From Geobacteraceae bacterium (lineage in GTDB: Bacteria > Desulfobacterota > Desulfuromonadia > Geobacterales > Geobacteraceae): a stretch of 64,000 nucleotides of DNA. The position numbers and the translations under genes were made by a program. Positions within the stretch are counted from its first letter, which is position 1. Every line of letters begins with the position of its first letter. The notes beneath the pieces were generated by a model, which did not search any database, was not told where the DNA came from, and saw only the letters and a program-made list of their open reading frames with translations. Shown piece after piece: positions 52,504 through 60,343 of this stretch. The stretch is from positions 124,001-188,000 of the forward strand of contig WSYB01000013.1 in the NCBI GenBank assembly GCA_009773645.1. The letters are read 5' to 3'.

Positions 52504-53180
52504 TCCTCCTCCATTTTATAGCCGAAGCCCCGGACGGTTTTTATCAGATCACCCGCTTCACCTATTTTTGTGCGAAGTCTGGTGATATGGGTGTCCACAG
52601 TGCGTGTGTCCCCTGTGTAATTATAACCCCACACGTCTTTCAGGAGGAGTTCGCGGCTTTGTACCCTTCCTAACCGCTCAGCCAGATTCTGAAGGAGTTT
52701 GAACTCAGTGGTGGTGAGGATTACCTCTTCGTCGCTGACGATAACTTTGTGTCGCTCGGTGTCTATAATTACGGTGCCTATCTTAATGATTTTTTCGGAA
52801 CCCTTTTCCGGCAAAGTTCGCCGCAGCACTGCTTTGATGCGCAGCAAGAGCTCTCTGGTGGAAAAAGGTTTCACCACATAATCATCGGCGCCTACCTCGA
52901 AGCCAACTACCCGGTCGATCTCTTCCCCTTTGGCTGTCAGCATGATGATTGGAATTCCGCTGGTTTTTTCGCTTTGTTTCAAGAGTTTGCAAATTTCTGT
53001 CCCCATCATGCCTGGAAGCATCAGGTCGAGGAGTATCAAGTCTGGCGGTTCATTGCGCACAGTTTCCAGCGCGGATGTCCAGTCTCCGGCAATGACAGGA
53101 CGGTATCCTTCTTTTTCCAGATTGAAGGCCACTAGTTCTGCCAGGTCCTGTTCATCTTCAATGACAAGAATGGTTTTCAT
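52500..53180 (-). CDS. phoB: Phosphate regulon response regulator PhoB
   Basis: The 226-residue protein has a receiver domain with EDEQ near the start, Asp52 in LILLDLMLPGMMG and KPFSTREL, and an OmpR-type winged helix with RLGRVQSRELLLKDVWGY and TRTVDTHITRLRTKIGE. It should bind the TGTAAC-type boxes at phoB, pstS and perhaps two other operons in this window. GGGGTGAATAA precedes the ATG. Confidence 0.94.
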   Translation of the reverse strand: MKTILVIEDEQDLAELVAFNLEKEGYRPVIAGDWTSALETVRNEPPDLILLDLMLPGMMGTEICKLLKQSEKTSGIPIIMLTAKGEEIDRVVGFEVGADDYVVKPFSTRELLLRIKAVLRRTLPEKGSEKIIKIGTVIIDTERHKVIVSDEEVILTTTEFKLLQNLAERLGRVQSRELLLKDVWGYNYTGDTRTVDTHITRLRTKIGEAGDLIKTVRGFGYKMEEE

Positions 53181-53203
53181 TTATTCACCCCTTTTCGCGC
53201 GAA

Positions 53204-53238
53204 ATTATAACAGGACAAAAGTTGCAGGCGTGTTACAG
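53204..53238 (-). promoter_or_regulatory. PhoB-box promoter of phoB-phoR (autoregulation)
   Basis: On the minus strand CTGTAAC-ACGC-CTGCAAC (53221-53238) is followed after exactly 11 bases by TATAAT (53204-53209), the same layout as at pstS. The phoB ATG follows 24 bases later. It implies positive autoregulation. Confidence 0.85.
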
Positions 53239-53331
53239 GCGGGTAAATAAATGGAAAAATCTACTGTATTCCACAATCTTTGCGTAAAGATTTGTGGATA
53301 AAGAAGCTACACTGTGACAAAAGGGTATTAA

Positions 53332-53843
53332 GTGAGCCACCTCCGGCAGCGCCGGGGGATTATTCTTAAGAAAATATGCAAAAATCGCCGATGCTGTTCG
53401 ACAGGTACCGGCGCTGCGCCGTGGGAATTTTTTTGTCTTCCTGTCGAATTTCGCTTTCCTGTAGAGGGTGGCCTGGTGGAGGCAATCCTAGAGCATCTCT
53501 GCGCCTGGAGCATTCCGACTATTGTCTTCGCAGTGCAGGGAGGTTCGTTTTGGAGGGGATGGAGTACGCAGAAGAGATGGTGATCGGAGCTTTTGTGATT
53601 GGCCTACCGTTGCCGAATTACGATCTCCAACGCGAGCAGATGAGGGAGTATTATCAACGGCAGTACAGCACCGGTTTCGACTATGCCTACACGATACCTG
53701 TAATGGCCAAGATTCAGTCCGCAGGGAGAGTCATCCGCCCCGGAACCGACTGCGGACTCATCGTCCTGATGGACAGTAGGTTCATGGAAACGAGCTACAG
53801 CCTGTCGATGCCGGTTGATTGGTTCAATCCAGATGTGACATAA
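53332..53843 (+). pseudogene. Frameshifted C-terminal remnant of a DinG/Rad3-type DNA helicase
   Basis: Two frames together spell the end of a superfamily 2 helicase. In one frame VEAILEHLCAWSIP then TIVFAVQGGSF (to about 53550), and in another LEGMEYAEEMVIGAFVIGLP, LPNYDLQREQM, FDYAYTIPVMAKIQSAGRVI and LIVLMDSRFMETSY. The order matches motifs V and VI of Rad3/DinG helicases, with the break at about 53545-53552 (a TTTT tract). The N-terminal two thirds, including Walker A, is missing. It is a decayed fragment next to the integrase. Confidence 0.8.
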
Positions 53844-53942
53844 CTGGTTTCTGACAGCATCTTGAGCGAAGTTGCTGATTTCTGAGCTGAATAATCTCTA
53901 AGCTTCGTCATGTAGTCACTATTTGCACGGGGCTATCTGGTT

Positions 53943-55280
53943 TTACTCCTCATCCTTCTTCTGTCCTGGATTCAAAAGTGTCAGCAAGAACTCCTCCCAC
54001 GCGATAAGTGCGGCTTTCTTCTCTTTATCGTACCGGTACTTATTATACACTCCTATGATCCCCGGCTTGGTATGGTTCAAGACTTCTTCAGCATGTTCGT
54101 CTGAAACGCCTACGCGCGGCATGTTAGTCCTAGCGGTGCGTCGGAGATCGTGCGGGCTCCAAGGGGGCATTCCGAAATAAGGCTCTTTCCTTGCCTTGAT
54201 TTTTCTGGTTCCGACCACCTTGACAACTTCATCGGACAAGTAGCCCCGGTTGATTGCCTGAGAAAGCGTGTTAACAGCAACATGTCCAATATTTCCCTTT
54301 CCCGATGGGAAAATATAACCTTTTCTATTCCCGATGAGGGATAGGGCTGTGTCGGTAAGGTAAACTCGATGCTCTCTTCCGTTCTTTGCCACTTTTGCGG
54401 GAATAGTCCACCATCTATCCTTGATCTGCTCGCTGTGCATCTGTGATACTTCACCAGAACGTTGCGCCGTAACGAGAATCATTTTGATAGCACGTTTCAC
54501 GGAATCAGAAGAAGGCGATTTGGATATTTCTGTCCATGCCTGAAGCACCTCATCATCATCTAGTGCTCTCTCACATTTTTTTGCCCCTGCCTTCGGCACA
54601 GCTTTCGTTATTTGTAAGAAAGGTTGGGTTTCCACCCATTCCAGCTGCAGTGCGTACTCGAATATTTGTCTACCAGCTTTGAGCACATTCCCAGCTTGCC
54701 CGGGAGCGCGAGATGCGATACCTTGAATCAGCTCGATAGCATCCTTACGTCGAACCTCGGTTATGAGCTTCTTTCCGATTGTGGAATTGATGCCGCTCTT
54801 CGTGTGGTAGAGGAAATTCCTCTGGGTTTGAAAGCCATGATTAACTTTGGAGTACTTGACGTAGTAGACTGCGGCAAGCTGCTCAACGGTTGAGGGAATG
54901 TAACCATCCGGTATCCCTTCGTCCACGAGAGACTGGAACGTGCATTGCTCCAGCAAAACGGCTGTAGCGGCGATAACCTCGGCCTTCTTTCGCGATTTGG
55001 CCAACTCCTCTTTGGCGGCTTTCTTCTGGTCACGAGGGTCAATACCACTCTTGATTAACTTGTACGCATCATTATACGCTATCCTGGCATCGGCCAAGGA
55101 CATGGTGGGGTAGTTACCAAGTTGCAAGTACCCTTTTTGTTTGTCTAGCTCGAAGATGTACAAGAATGACTTCGATCCTGAGGGGAGGACTTGGAACGCG
55201 AAACCCCGTCCCTCTCTGATTACAATTTTCTTCTTTTGAGGCTTGATTGACGCGAGGAATCTATCTGTGAATTGCTTCAT
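53943..55280 (-). CDS. Tyrosine recombinase integrase (P4-type)
   Basis: The 445-residue protein has the N-terminal arm-binding domain of P4-like integrases (MKQFTDRFLASIKPQKKKIV, SGSKSFLYIFELDKQKGYLQ, GNYPTMSLADAR), a core-binding domain and a catalytic domain with Arg274 (TAQRSGEV), His377 and Arg380 (SPHDLRRTART), His403 (LNHT) and Tyr412 (GVYNKY). All catalytic residues are intact, so it could be active. It lies beside a truncated tRNA-Gly and paired 11-bp repeats, as expected for an element integrated at a tRNA. No other mobile genes are seen next to it. Confidence 0.92.
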   Translation of the reverse strand: MKQFTDRFLASIKPQKKKIVIREGRGFAFQVLPSGSKSFLYIFELDKQKGYLQLGNYPTMSLADARIAYNDAYKLIKSGIDPRDQKKAAKEELAKSRKKAEVIAATAVLLEQCTFQSLVDEGIPDGYIPSTVEQLAAVYYVKYSKVNHGFQTQRNFLYHTKSGINSTIGKKLITEVRRKDAIELIQGIASRAPGQAGNVLKAGRQIFEYALQLEWVETQPFLQITKAVPKAGAKKCERALDDDEVLQAWTEISKSPSSDSVKRAIKMILVTAQRSGEVSQMHSEQIKDRWWTIPAKVAKNGREHRVYLTDTALSLIGNRKGYIFPSGKGNIGHVAVNTLSQAINRGYLSDEVVKVVGTRKIKARKEPYFGMPPWSPHDLRRTARTNMPRVGVSDEHAEEVLNHTKPGIIGVYNKYRYDKEKKAALIAWEEFLLTLLNPGQKKDEE

Positions 55281-55296
55281 TCCCCCTCCTTTTTTT

Positions 55297-55359
55297 GCAT
55301 CCGTTTTGCATCCGTTTTAGTTGTCTTGGAACCAGTTGCATCCGTTTTGCATCCGTTTT
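55297..55359. repeat. Two tandem pairs of GCATCCGTTTT (candidate integrase arm sites)
   Basis: Copies of the 11-mer start at 55297, 55308, 55338 and 55349, so two abutting pairs are offset by 41 bp, close to four helical turns. They lie just upstream of the integrase start (55280), between it and the tRNA fragment. This is the expected place for arm-type binding sites of a tyrosine recombinase, or an operator for its own promoter. Confidence 0.7.
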
Positions 55360-55498
55360 ATGGATGGCAAAAGATGAAAAAACGTGAAACATCAAGACGC
55401 AAATCTACGATAAAAATAGAGATATGTCAAGGAGTTATAAATGGTGGGAGAAACAAACAGATGCAATGTGAAGCGGTCTGATTAGGGAAACAACAAAA

Positions 55499-55543
55499 TT
55501 GCCAAGGTCGAAGTCGCGGGTTCGAATCCCGTTTCCCGCTCCA
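55499..55543 (+). tRNA. 3' fragment of tRNA-Gly(GCC), likely attachment-site copy
   Basis: The sequence from TTGCCAAG through GGTCGAAGTC and the T-arm GCGGGTTCGAATCCCG to TTTCCCGCTCCA matches the anticodon loop to the CCA end of a glycine tRNA with GCC anticodon. No 5' half (GCGGGAA acceptor, D arm) is present upstream, so it is not a working gene. It is the kind of 3' tRNA copy left by integration of an element at a tRNA gene; the intact tRNA is not in this window. Confidence 0.8.
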
Positions 55544-55551
55544 AAGAATTG

Positions 55552-55586
55552 AAACCCCGGTGGCTTTAAAGCTGCCGGGGTTTTTG
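55552..55586 (+). terminator. Terminator after the tRNA fragment
   Basis: AACCCCGG-TGGC...GC-TGCCGGGGTT forms a strong stem-loop followed by five T residues. It is the former terminator of the tRNA gene. Confidence 0.8.
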
Positions 55587-55680
55587 TTTATAGGTTTCTG
55601 TAAACGTAACATCTTGGAAGACCCTGGGCATTCTTCACTGACCTGTAAATTTACTCAGTCCCAGCCCCTGAATTAAAAGA

Positions 55681-55720
55681 GCCGTTGCAAGCCGAATCAA
55701 AGGCTTGGGCGGCTTTTTTT
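55681..55720 (+). terminator. Second terminator-like hairpin
   Basis: GCCGTTGCAAGCC and GGCTTGGGCGGC pair around GAATCAAA with seven T residues following. No gene ends just upstream, so it may be a leftover of a lost gene. Confidence 0.65.
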
Positions 55721-55803
55721 GTTTGGTGGGGTAGGGGAGAGTAAGCTAGAGTTGGCGGGGAAGACCGTTTCTGTTATTGAGCCGAAGGGGTTTGTCAACA
55801 TCA

Positions 55804-55866
55804 AAGATTTGACCCCCAAGCCTCCATTTGACCCCCAAGCCTCCAAGATTTGACCCCCAAGCCTCC
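55804..55866. repeat. Three tandem copies of (AAG)ATTTGACCCCCAAGCCTCC
   Basis: Units of 22, 19 and 22 bp occupy 55804-55825, 55826-55844 and 55845-55866. A short open frame enters from about 55730 (reading GKTVSVIEPKGFVNIKDL) and stops in the third unit, so the repeats may lie in the tail of a decayed gene. The truncated HhH copy begins right after them. Confidence 0.7.
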
Positions 55867-55870
55867 CTTT

Positions 55871-56095
55871 TTCAAAGAGGAAATCGCCGGGAAAACCGGC
55901 AGGAATGTGGAGAAGGAAATCCTGAAGGCGGTCACATCCCTGGAAAAGGCAAAACTGGCCAAAAGAGTGAAACGGGCCGGCAAGGGGTTGGCTAAGGCCG
56001 AGAAACGGCTTGCGGGGCTTGTAGACTCCGGGCTCAAGGGGGTCGGCAAGGGGCTGAAAAAGGCCAGAAAGTCGTTGAAAAGGATATATGCATAA
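55871..56095 (+). pseudogene. 5'-truncated copy of the HhH protein gene
   Basis: The stretch encodes the last 75 or so residues of the protein at 21298-21822, from FKEE to the terminal KKARKSLKRIYA, with a 6-bp in-frame deletion; DNA similarity continues about 40 bp past the stop. The HhH domains are missing and a tandem repeat lies at the break. It marks the left part of a duplicated block whose right part is at 59989-61361. Confidence 0.85.
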
Positions 56096-56254
56096 ATGAC
56101 CGAACTTCACGCCGAACTCCACGGGGGGCACAACGGCATGGAATTAACCGAATGCCCGGAACCGGTTTGCGCCAGCTCTTGGGTACGACCCTTGACGACC
56201 ATGGTCAAGGCCCTTTAAAGGGGGGCCGACTCACTCCAATTCCTGAAAGTGCAC

Positions 56255-56283
56255 TTGACAGAATTACCAATTGGGGTTTACTT
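56255..56283 (+). promoter_or_regulatory. Possible promoter of the metal-uptake operon
   Basis: TTGACA (56255-56260) is followed after 17 bases by TTACTT (56278-56283). It lies about 30 bp before the first gene of the operon. No recognisable Zur or Fur box was seen. Confidence 0.4.
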
Positions 56284-56312
56284 TGCTTAAACCTGATTTC
56301 CGAGTTGGAACT

Positions 56313-56576
56313 ATGTGCAAGCGCGCTTCTCTCATTTTTATAATCCTCCTCCTGCTTTCCACCCTGGTAGGATCCTTTCATTACCATGACGATGGAACAG
56401 ACCATCCCGAATGCTCCATCTGCGTTGCAACCCACCAGCAGGCCGACACCTGGAATACCGCGCCTGTACACGGAATTCTAAGCCATTCTGCGGAAACTCC
56501 CTATCCTCGGCCAGTTCTGCCAATTGTTGCTAAAGCCTTTTTCTCTCCCTTCAACAACCGCGCTCCTCCCGCCTAG
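56313..56576 (+). CDS. Small secreted His/Cys-containing protein
   Basis: The 87-residue protein starts at the ATG at 56313 with a signal peptide (SLIFIILLLLSTLVGS) followed by FHYHDDGTDHPECSICVATH, a cluster of histidines, acidic residues and a CxxC pair that looks metal-binding, as in DUF2946-type periplasmic proteins. The rest is proline-rich. It is the first gene before a barrel, a metal-binding lipoprotein-type protein and a permease, so a periplasmic metal chaperone is plausible. The ribosome site is weak. Confidence 0.6.
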   Translation: MCKRASLIFIILLLLSTLVGSFHYHDDGTDHPECSICVATHQQADTWNTAPVHGILSHSAETPYPRPVLPIVAKAFFSPFNNRAPPA

Positions 56577-56644
56577 GAGTCTGTCGGACTTAAAAATCGT
56601 AGCGAAAATTCGACTGGTCGAGGACAGATTTTGTCGATTTTGCA

Positions 56645-56667
56645 GGTCAATAGTTGTTCTATTGACC
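56645..56667. repeat. Perfect 9-bp hairpin upstream of the barrel gene
   Basis: GGTCAATAG-TTGTT-CTATTGACC lies in the 237-bp gap 56577-56813. No T run follows. It could be an mRNA 5' structure or part of an intergenic repeat (the flanking GTCTGTCGGACT is also partly self-complementary). Confidence 0.4.
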
Positions 56668-56813
56668 AAGAAAGTCACTCACTCATTATCTCCGTCATGC
56701 GGACCCGGAAATTTACGGGTAATACGCCAGTGCGTCTTTCACCTGATCCGGACGGGACGGGGATATCTTTATCTTCTCACAATTCAATAAATTACAGTTT
56801 TCTTGGAGGAACC

Positions 56814-58163
56814 ATGAAACAATTACTCTGTCTTCTGAGCATGGCAGTGTTTTGCTCTTTCAGCGTTTCCGCTTTCGGCCAGGATACCGCTGAACGTCAC
56901 AACTCGCTTGAAACTGCGATAAAGAGTCAGTCAAAAACCATCGAAGAACAGCAAAAGACCATTGAAGGCTTAAAGGACGAAATCGAAAAACAAAAGAACC
57001 AGGAACCCCAGCAAAAAGAGGCAGAATCTCCTTTATCGTCAAAGGTAAGCGGCTTCTTCGGCGGCAACGTCCTCACCAACCCGAACATCTCCCTGCTGCT
57101 GGATACATTTGTCTACAGGTCGAACCTGAGCGATAGCGAACTGGCAAACCGCGGCATACCGGGCTTTACCACCCTTGGCAAGGACGCGCGCAATGGGTTT
57201 AACATGGGTGCGGCCGAGGATGGCGCCGAGCTTTTCATCTTTGCGCCGGTCGATCCCTACTTCAATCTGTACGCTAATATCCCGTTTTCAGATGAGGGGG
57301 TAGTCTTAGAGGAGATATTTGCCGTTACCACCGCGCTTCCGGAAGGCTTCCAGGCAAAAGTGGGGAAGTTCAAGAGCAACTTCAGCAGGCTTGATGCCCA
57401 GCACCCCCACCAATGGGACTTTTTCGACATAGCCTTACCGTACCGCGCATTTGTTGGCGGTGAGGGGCTGGGAGGAGAGAAGGGGGTGCAGCTCACGTGG
57501 CTCCCCGCACTTCCCTTCTACACCCAGTTCGGGGCGGAGGTGCTCCAGGGGGAGAATGACCTCCTGTTCGGCGCGGATGCCCGTTCCGGCCCCCACGCCT
57601 TCTCCATCTTCGTCAAAAGCTCCTTTGAGACGACGGAAAACTCCACCCTCTATTTTGGCCCGTCGGTGCTGTTCGGCAAGACGAAAACCGGCAGTATCGT
57701 TGCGGATAGCGAATTCCGTGGGAACAGCGCCCTCTACGGCATGGAAGCAGTCTGGAAATGGAAACCTGCAAGAAAGCGGGGCCTGACGCTCCAGGGGGAA
57801 TACCTCTACCTGGCACAGCAAGGCGACCTGGAAGACCCGGTGGCGGCGACCGTCGACTCATTGAGGCGCAGGCAGGACGGCCTTTACGTGCAAGGTGTCT
57901 GTCAGTTGGATCGCTGGCGGCTCGCCGCCCGCTACGACATGTTGGAACTGTTCGCCGACACATTTAAGCAGGCTGATGCAAAACTGGATCTGGGCGAGGC
58001 CCCCTGGCGGGCGTCGGCTTCCATTGAATTCAATCCGTCCGAGTTCACCCGCATCCGGCTCCAGTACAACCATGACCGCTCAGGACGGGACGGTCGGAGC
58101 AACGACGAGGGAATCCTGCAGTTTATATTCGGGATCGGCGCCCACGCCTCCCACACATTCTAG
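56814..58163 (+). CDS. Outer-membrane barrel protein of a metal-uptake operon
   Basis: The 449-residue protein has a signal peptide ending near SAFG, a short coiled coil (residues 28-70, with repeated KTIEEQQ/KTIEGLKDE) and then a long beta-barrel pattern (DPYFNLYANIPFSDEGVVLE, GVQLTWLPALPFYTQFGAEV) ending in a typical barrel C-terminal segment with a terminal Phe (ILQFIFGIGAHASHTF). It has no TonB box. It is probably a porin-like passage for metal ions or chelates to the periplasmic binding protein encoded next. TTGGAGGAACC precedes the ATG; the longer frame upstream lacks a ribosome site. Confidence 0.78.
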   Translation: MKQLLCLLSMAVFCSFSVSAFGQDTAERHNSLETAIKSQSKTIEEQQKTIEGLKDEIEKQKNQEPQQKEAESPLSSKVSGFFGGNVLTNPNISLLLDTFVYRSNLSDSELANRGIPGFTTLGKDARNGFNMGAAEDGAELFIFAPVDPYFNLYANIPFSDEGVVLEEIFAVTTALPEGFQAKVGKFKSNFSRLDAQHPHQWDFFDIALPYRAFVGGEGLGGEKGVQLTWLPALPFYTQFGAEVLQGENDLLFGADARSGPHAFSIFVKSSFETTENSTLYFGPSVLFGKTKTGSIVADSEFRGNSALYGMEAVWKWKPARKRGLTLQGEYLYLAQQGDLEDPVAATVDSLRRRQDGLYVQGVCQLDRWRLAARYDMLELFADTFKQADAKLDLGEAPWRASASIEFNPSEFTRIRLQYNHDRSGRDGRSNDEGILQFIFGIGAHASHTF

Positions 58164-58285
58164 CTTTTAATCGGAGGATAGGCATCTTGCCTGTTTCGGG
58201 CAAAAGGCCCGTTTATGGCGTCTTCGCCGCCAACACAGCCTTGAAGGCTATGCTCCACGAAACGGCTGCTACAGGAGGATAAACA

Positions 58286-59167
58286 ATGCAAAAAATATTT
58301 CTCGCGTTATTTCTAACATTAATTGTAACAAGCCCCGCCTTTGCCGGGCTCAACGTCGTCGCCACCCTCCCCTGGATCGGGAGCCTGGCCAAGGAGATCG
58401 GCAAGGACAAAGTCTCCGTAACCACCCTGGTTAAGCCGAACCAGGACCCGCACCTGATGGAGGCGAAACCGAGCATGATCCTTGCCGGGCGCAAGGCCGA
58501 CATCATCATGTACAACGGTCTCGACCTGGAGATCGGCTATCTCCCCCTCATTCTCGAATCGGCAAAAAATCCAAAAATAGTCCCAGGCAAGCCCGGCAAC
58601 TGCGACTGCTCCCGGTTCGTCAAGGCCATCGAGAAGCAGACGGCGGTGGACCGGAGCATGGGCGACGTCCACCCCCTCGGTAACCCCCACTACCATTACT
58701 CGCCCGCCAATATCCTCCGTGTTGCGGAGGGAATGACGAATACCCTGGCCGACCTGGACAGGGCAAATGCGGACTATTATCGGGCGAATTTCAAGAGCTT
58801 TGCCGAGCGGCTGAAGGAGAGGCAGAAGAAGTGGAGCACGATACCCTTGAAAGGGAAAAAGTTTGTCGCTTATCATAAGCTGTTCGAGTATCTGGCGGGA
58901 GAATTCGGCTTTCAGCTGGTCGGGTATGTTGAGGCGAAACCGGGCATTCCCCCGTCGGCGGGACATGTTGAGTCACTGATCGAGAGCATGAAGGCTAACA
59001 AACCGAACGGTATTCTCACCACGAGCTTTTACGGCAAGAAAGAGTCGGAATCGATCTCGGCAAAGACCGGGGTGAAGCTCATAACCCTGCCCGGTGATGT
59101 CGGCGGCATGAAGGGGACCGACGATTGGTTCTCATTCATGGACACGGTTCTGGCATCTCTGCAATAA
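58286..59167 (+). CDS. Metal ABC transporter substrate-binding protein (ZnuA/TroA family)
   Basis: The 293-residue protein has a signal peptide ending PAFAG and the cluster 9 binding-protein layout with three metal-binding histidine sites: DPHLMEAKPS, the GDVHPLGNPHYHY stretch and VAYHKLFEYL, plus a late acidic ligand in TLPGDVGG. This pattern fits zinc or manganese uptake; zinc is the better guess from the His content. CAGGAGGATAAACA precedes the ATG. No cysteine is present for lipidation. It works with the permease immediately downstream. Confidence 0.9.
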   Translation: MQKIFLALFLTLIVTSPAFAGLNVVATLPWIGSLAKEIGKDKVSVTTLVKPNQDPHLMEAKPSMILAGRKADIIMYNGLDLEIGYLPLILESAKNPKIVPGKPGNCDCSRFVKAIEKQTAVDRSMGDVHPLGNPHYHYSPANILRVAEGMTNTLADLDRANADYYRANFKSFAERLKERQKKWSTIPLKGKKFVAYHKLFEYLAGEFGFQLVGYVEAKPGIPPSAGHVESLIESMKANKPNGILTTSFYGKKESESISAKTGVKLITLPGDVGGMKGTDDWFSFMDTVLASLQ

Positions 59168-59178
59168 CGAGGAAACAA

Positions 59179-59997
59179 ATGGAAGCGTTCAATTTTCTTG
59201 TCTGGCCGTTCCTGGCGTGCCTGCTCCTGATATTCATCCATGCCTATTTCGGCATCCACATCCTGGAGCGGGGGATCATCTTCGTCGACCTGGCCCTGGC
59301 CCAGTTCATCGGTGTGGGAATAGCCCTGTCGTTTGTTATCGGAGAGGAGAAGAGCCTTCTCCTCTCCCTCATCTTCGCCTTCCTCGGGTCGGTCATTCTT
59401 GCCCTATCCAGGAAGGCGGCCCGGTATGTGAACATCGAGGCGTTCATCGGCGTTCTTTACATCTTCTCCTTCTCCGCCGCCATCCTGATTCTGGACAAGA
59501 GTCCGCACGGTCTGGAGGAGTTCAAGACCATCATGAACGGCAACATCATCTGGGTTACGCCGAAAGATATCCTATCTACTTTCATAATATATGGGGTGGT
59601 CGGCGCGCTGCACTTTTTCCTCCGCAAGCAGTTCTACGCGCTTTCCTTCGAGGGTAGGGGGGGCTTCCTGCTGGAGTTTCTCTTCTTCGCCAGCTTTGCC
59701 GTAGTCCTCGTAAAATCGGTGCACATTGCCGGCATTCTCCAGGTCTTCTCGTTTCTCGTTATCCCGGCCCTGGTCGGCCGCCTCTTTTTCCGGGAACCGT
59801 TCAAGGTGCTCATGGTCGGCTGGCTGGTGGGGGTTCTCATCAGCATGGGGGGGATTTTCCTGTCGTTCAAGCTGGATATCCCGACTTCACCGGTCATCGT
59901 GGCAGGGCTGGCGGTGGTGTTCTTTGCGCTGCTGTTTGTAAAGATTTTTGCTAAGAAAGCCGGTATATCGCAAGAAAGACCTGACATCAGCAGGTGA
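59179..59997 (+). CDS. Metal ABC transporter permease (ZnuB-type)
   Basis: The 272-residue protein has eight or so membrane segments and the family stretches IIFVDLALAQFIGVGIALSF, EGRGGFLLEFLFFASFAVV and VFSFLVIPALVGRLFF. The start is the ATG at 59179 after GAGGAAACAA. The last codons, ending ISR and TGA, lie inside the duplicated segment, whose first bases supply the stop. No ATPase gene follows or precedes it; in the usual order an ATPase would be next. The original C-terminus may therefore have been replaced. Confidence 0.85.
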   Translation: MEAFNFLVWPFLACLLLIFIHAYFGIHILERGIIFVDLALAQFIGVGIALSFVIGEEKSLLLSLIFAFLGSVILALSRKAARYVNIEAFIGVLYIFSFSAAILILDKSPHGLEEFKTIMNGNIIWVTPKDILSTFIIYGVVGALHFFLRKQFYALSFEGRGGFLLEFLFFASFAVVLVKSVHIAGILQVFSFLVIPALVGRLFFREPFKVLMVGWLVGVLISMGGIFLSFKLDIPTSPVIVAGLAVVFFALLFVKIFAKKAGISQERPDISR

Positions 59998-60343
59998 CGT
60001 GGAAGAGGGCTATTTTATGGCCTTTTTCTTGATTGAACGCAACGATGGCGCGGGGGGTAGGCTCGGCGAGAACCGTGCAAACTTTGCGGGCAAAGAATTC
60101 CGCGGCCTCCGGTGAAAGACGCAGGTTGCCGTCCTGTCCGGTTCCCACGATCAGCAGGCTGCTCCCTTTCTCGTAGATGAAGTCGGCCTCCTCCAGGGAT
60201 ACGATGTGTGACGTTCCATAATGCTTTTTCGACAGCTTTTTCTTCCGCTTCCTGATCTTCCCGGATAACCGGATGAGGACGTCGTAGGGATAGGTTTCGC
60301 CGTCGATGGTGATGCTGCCGAATTCGGTGCCGTCGATATTCAT
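59987..60343 (-). CDS. Mth938-like (DUF498) domain protein, copy B
   Basis: The 118-residue protein is the second copy of the gene at 22246-22602 and differs at 7 positions (for example MNIDGTEFG for MKIDDTEFG). The start at 60343 has the same GGGAGG ribosome site. Its stop region overlaps the end of the plus-strand permease gene by 11 bases. It is in an operon with the RMD1-family gene upstream. Both copies look intact. Confidence 0.85.
   Translation of the reverse strand: MNIDGTEFGSITIDGETYPYDVLIRLSGKIRKRKKKLSKKHYGTSHIVSLEEADFIYEKGSSLLIVGTGQDGNLRLSPEAAEFFARKVCTVLAEPTPRAIVAFNQEKGHKIALFHVTC

Noticed and set aside
55499-55543. Functional tRNA-Gly gene
   Set aside because: The acceptor 5' strand, D arm and anticodon-stem 5' side are missing; the upstream bases do not pair.
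55804-55866. CRISPR array, because of three regular repeats
   Set aside because: The units abut directly with no spacers, are only about 20 bp and there are no cas genes.
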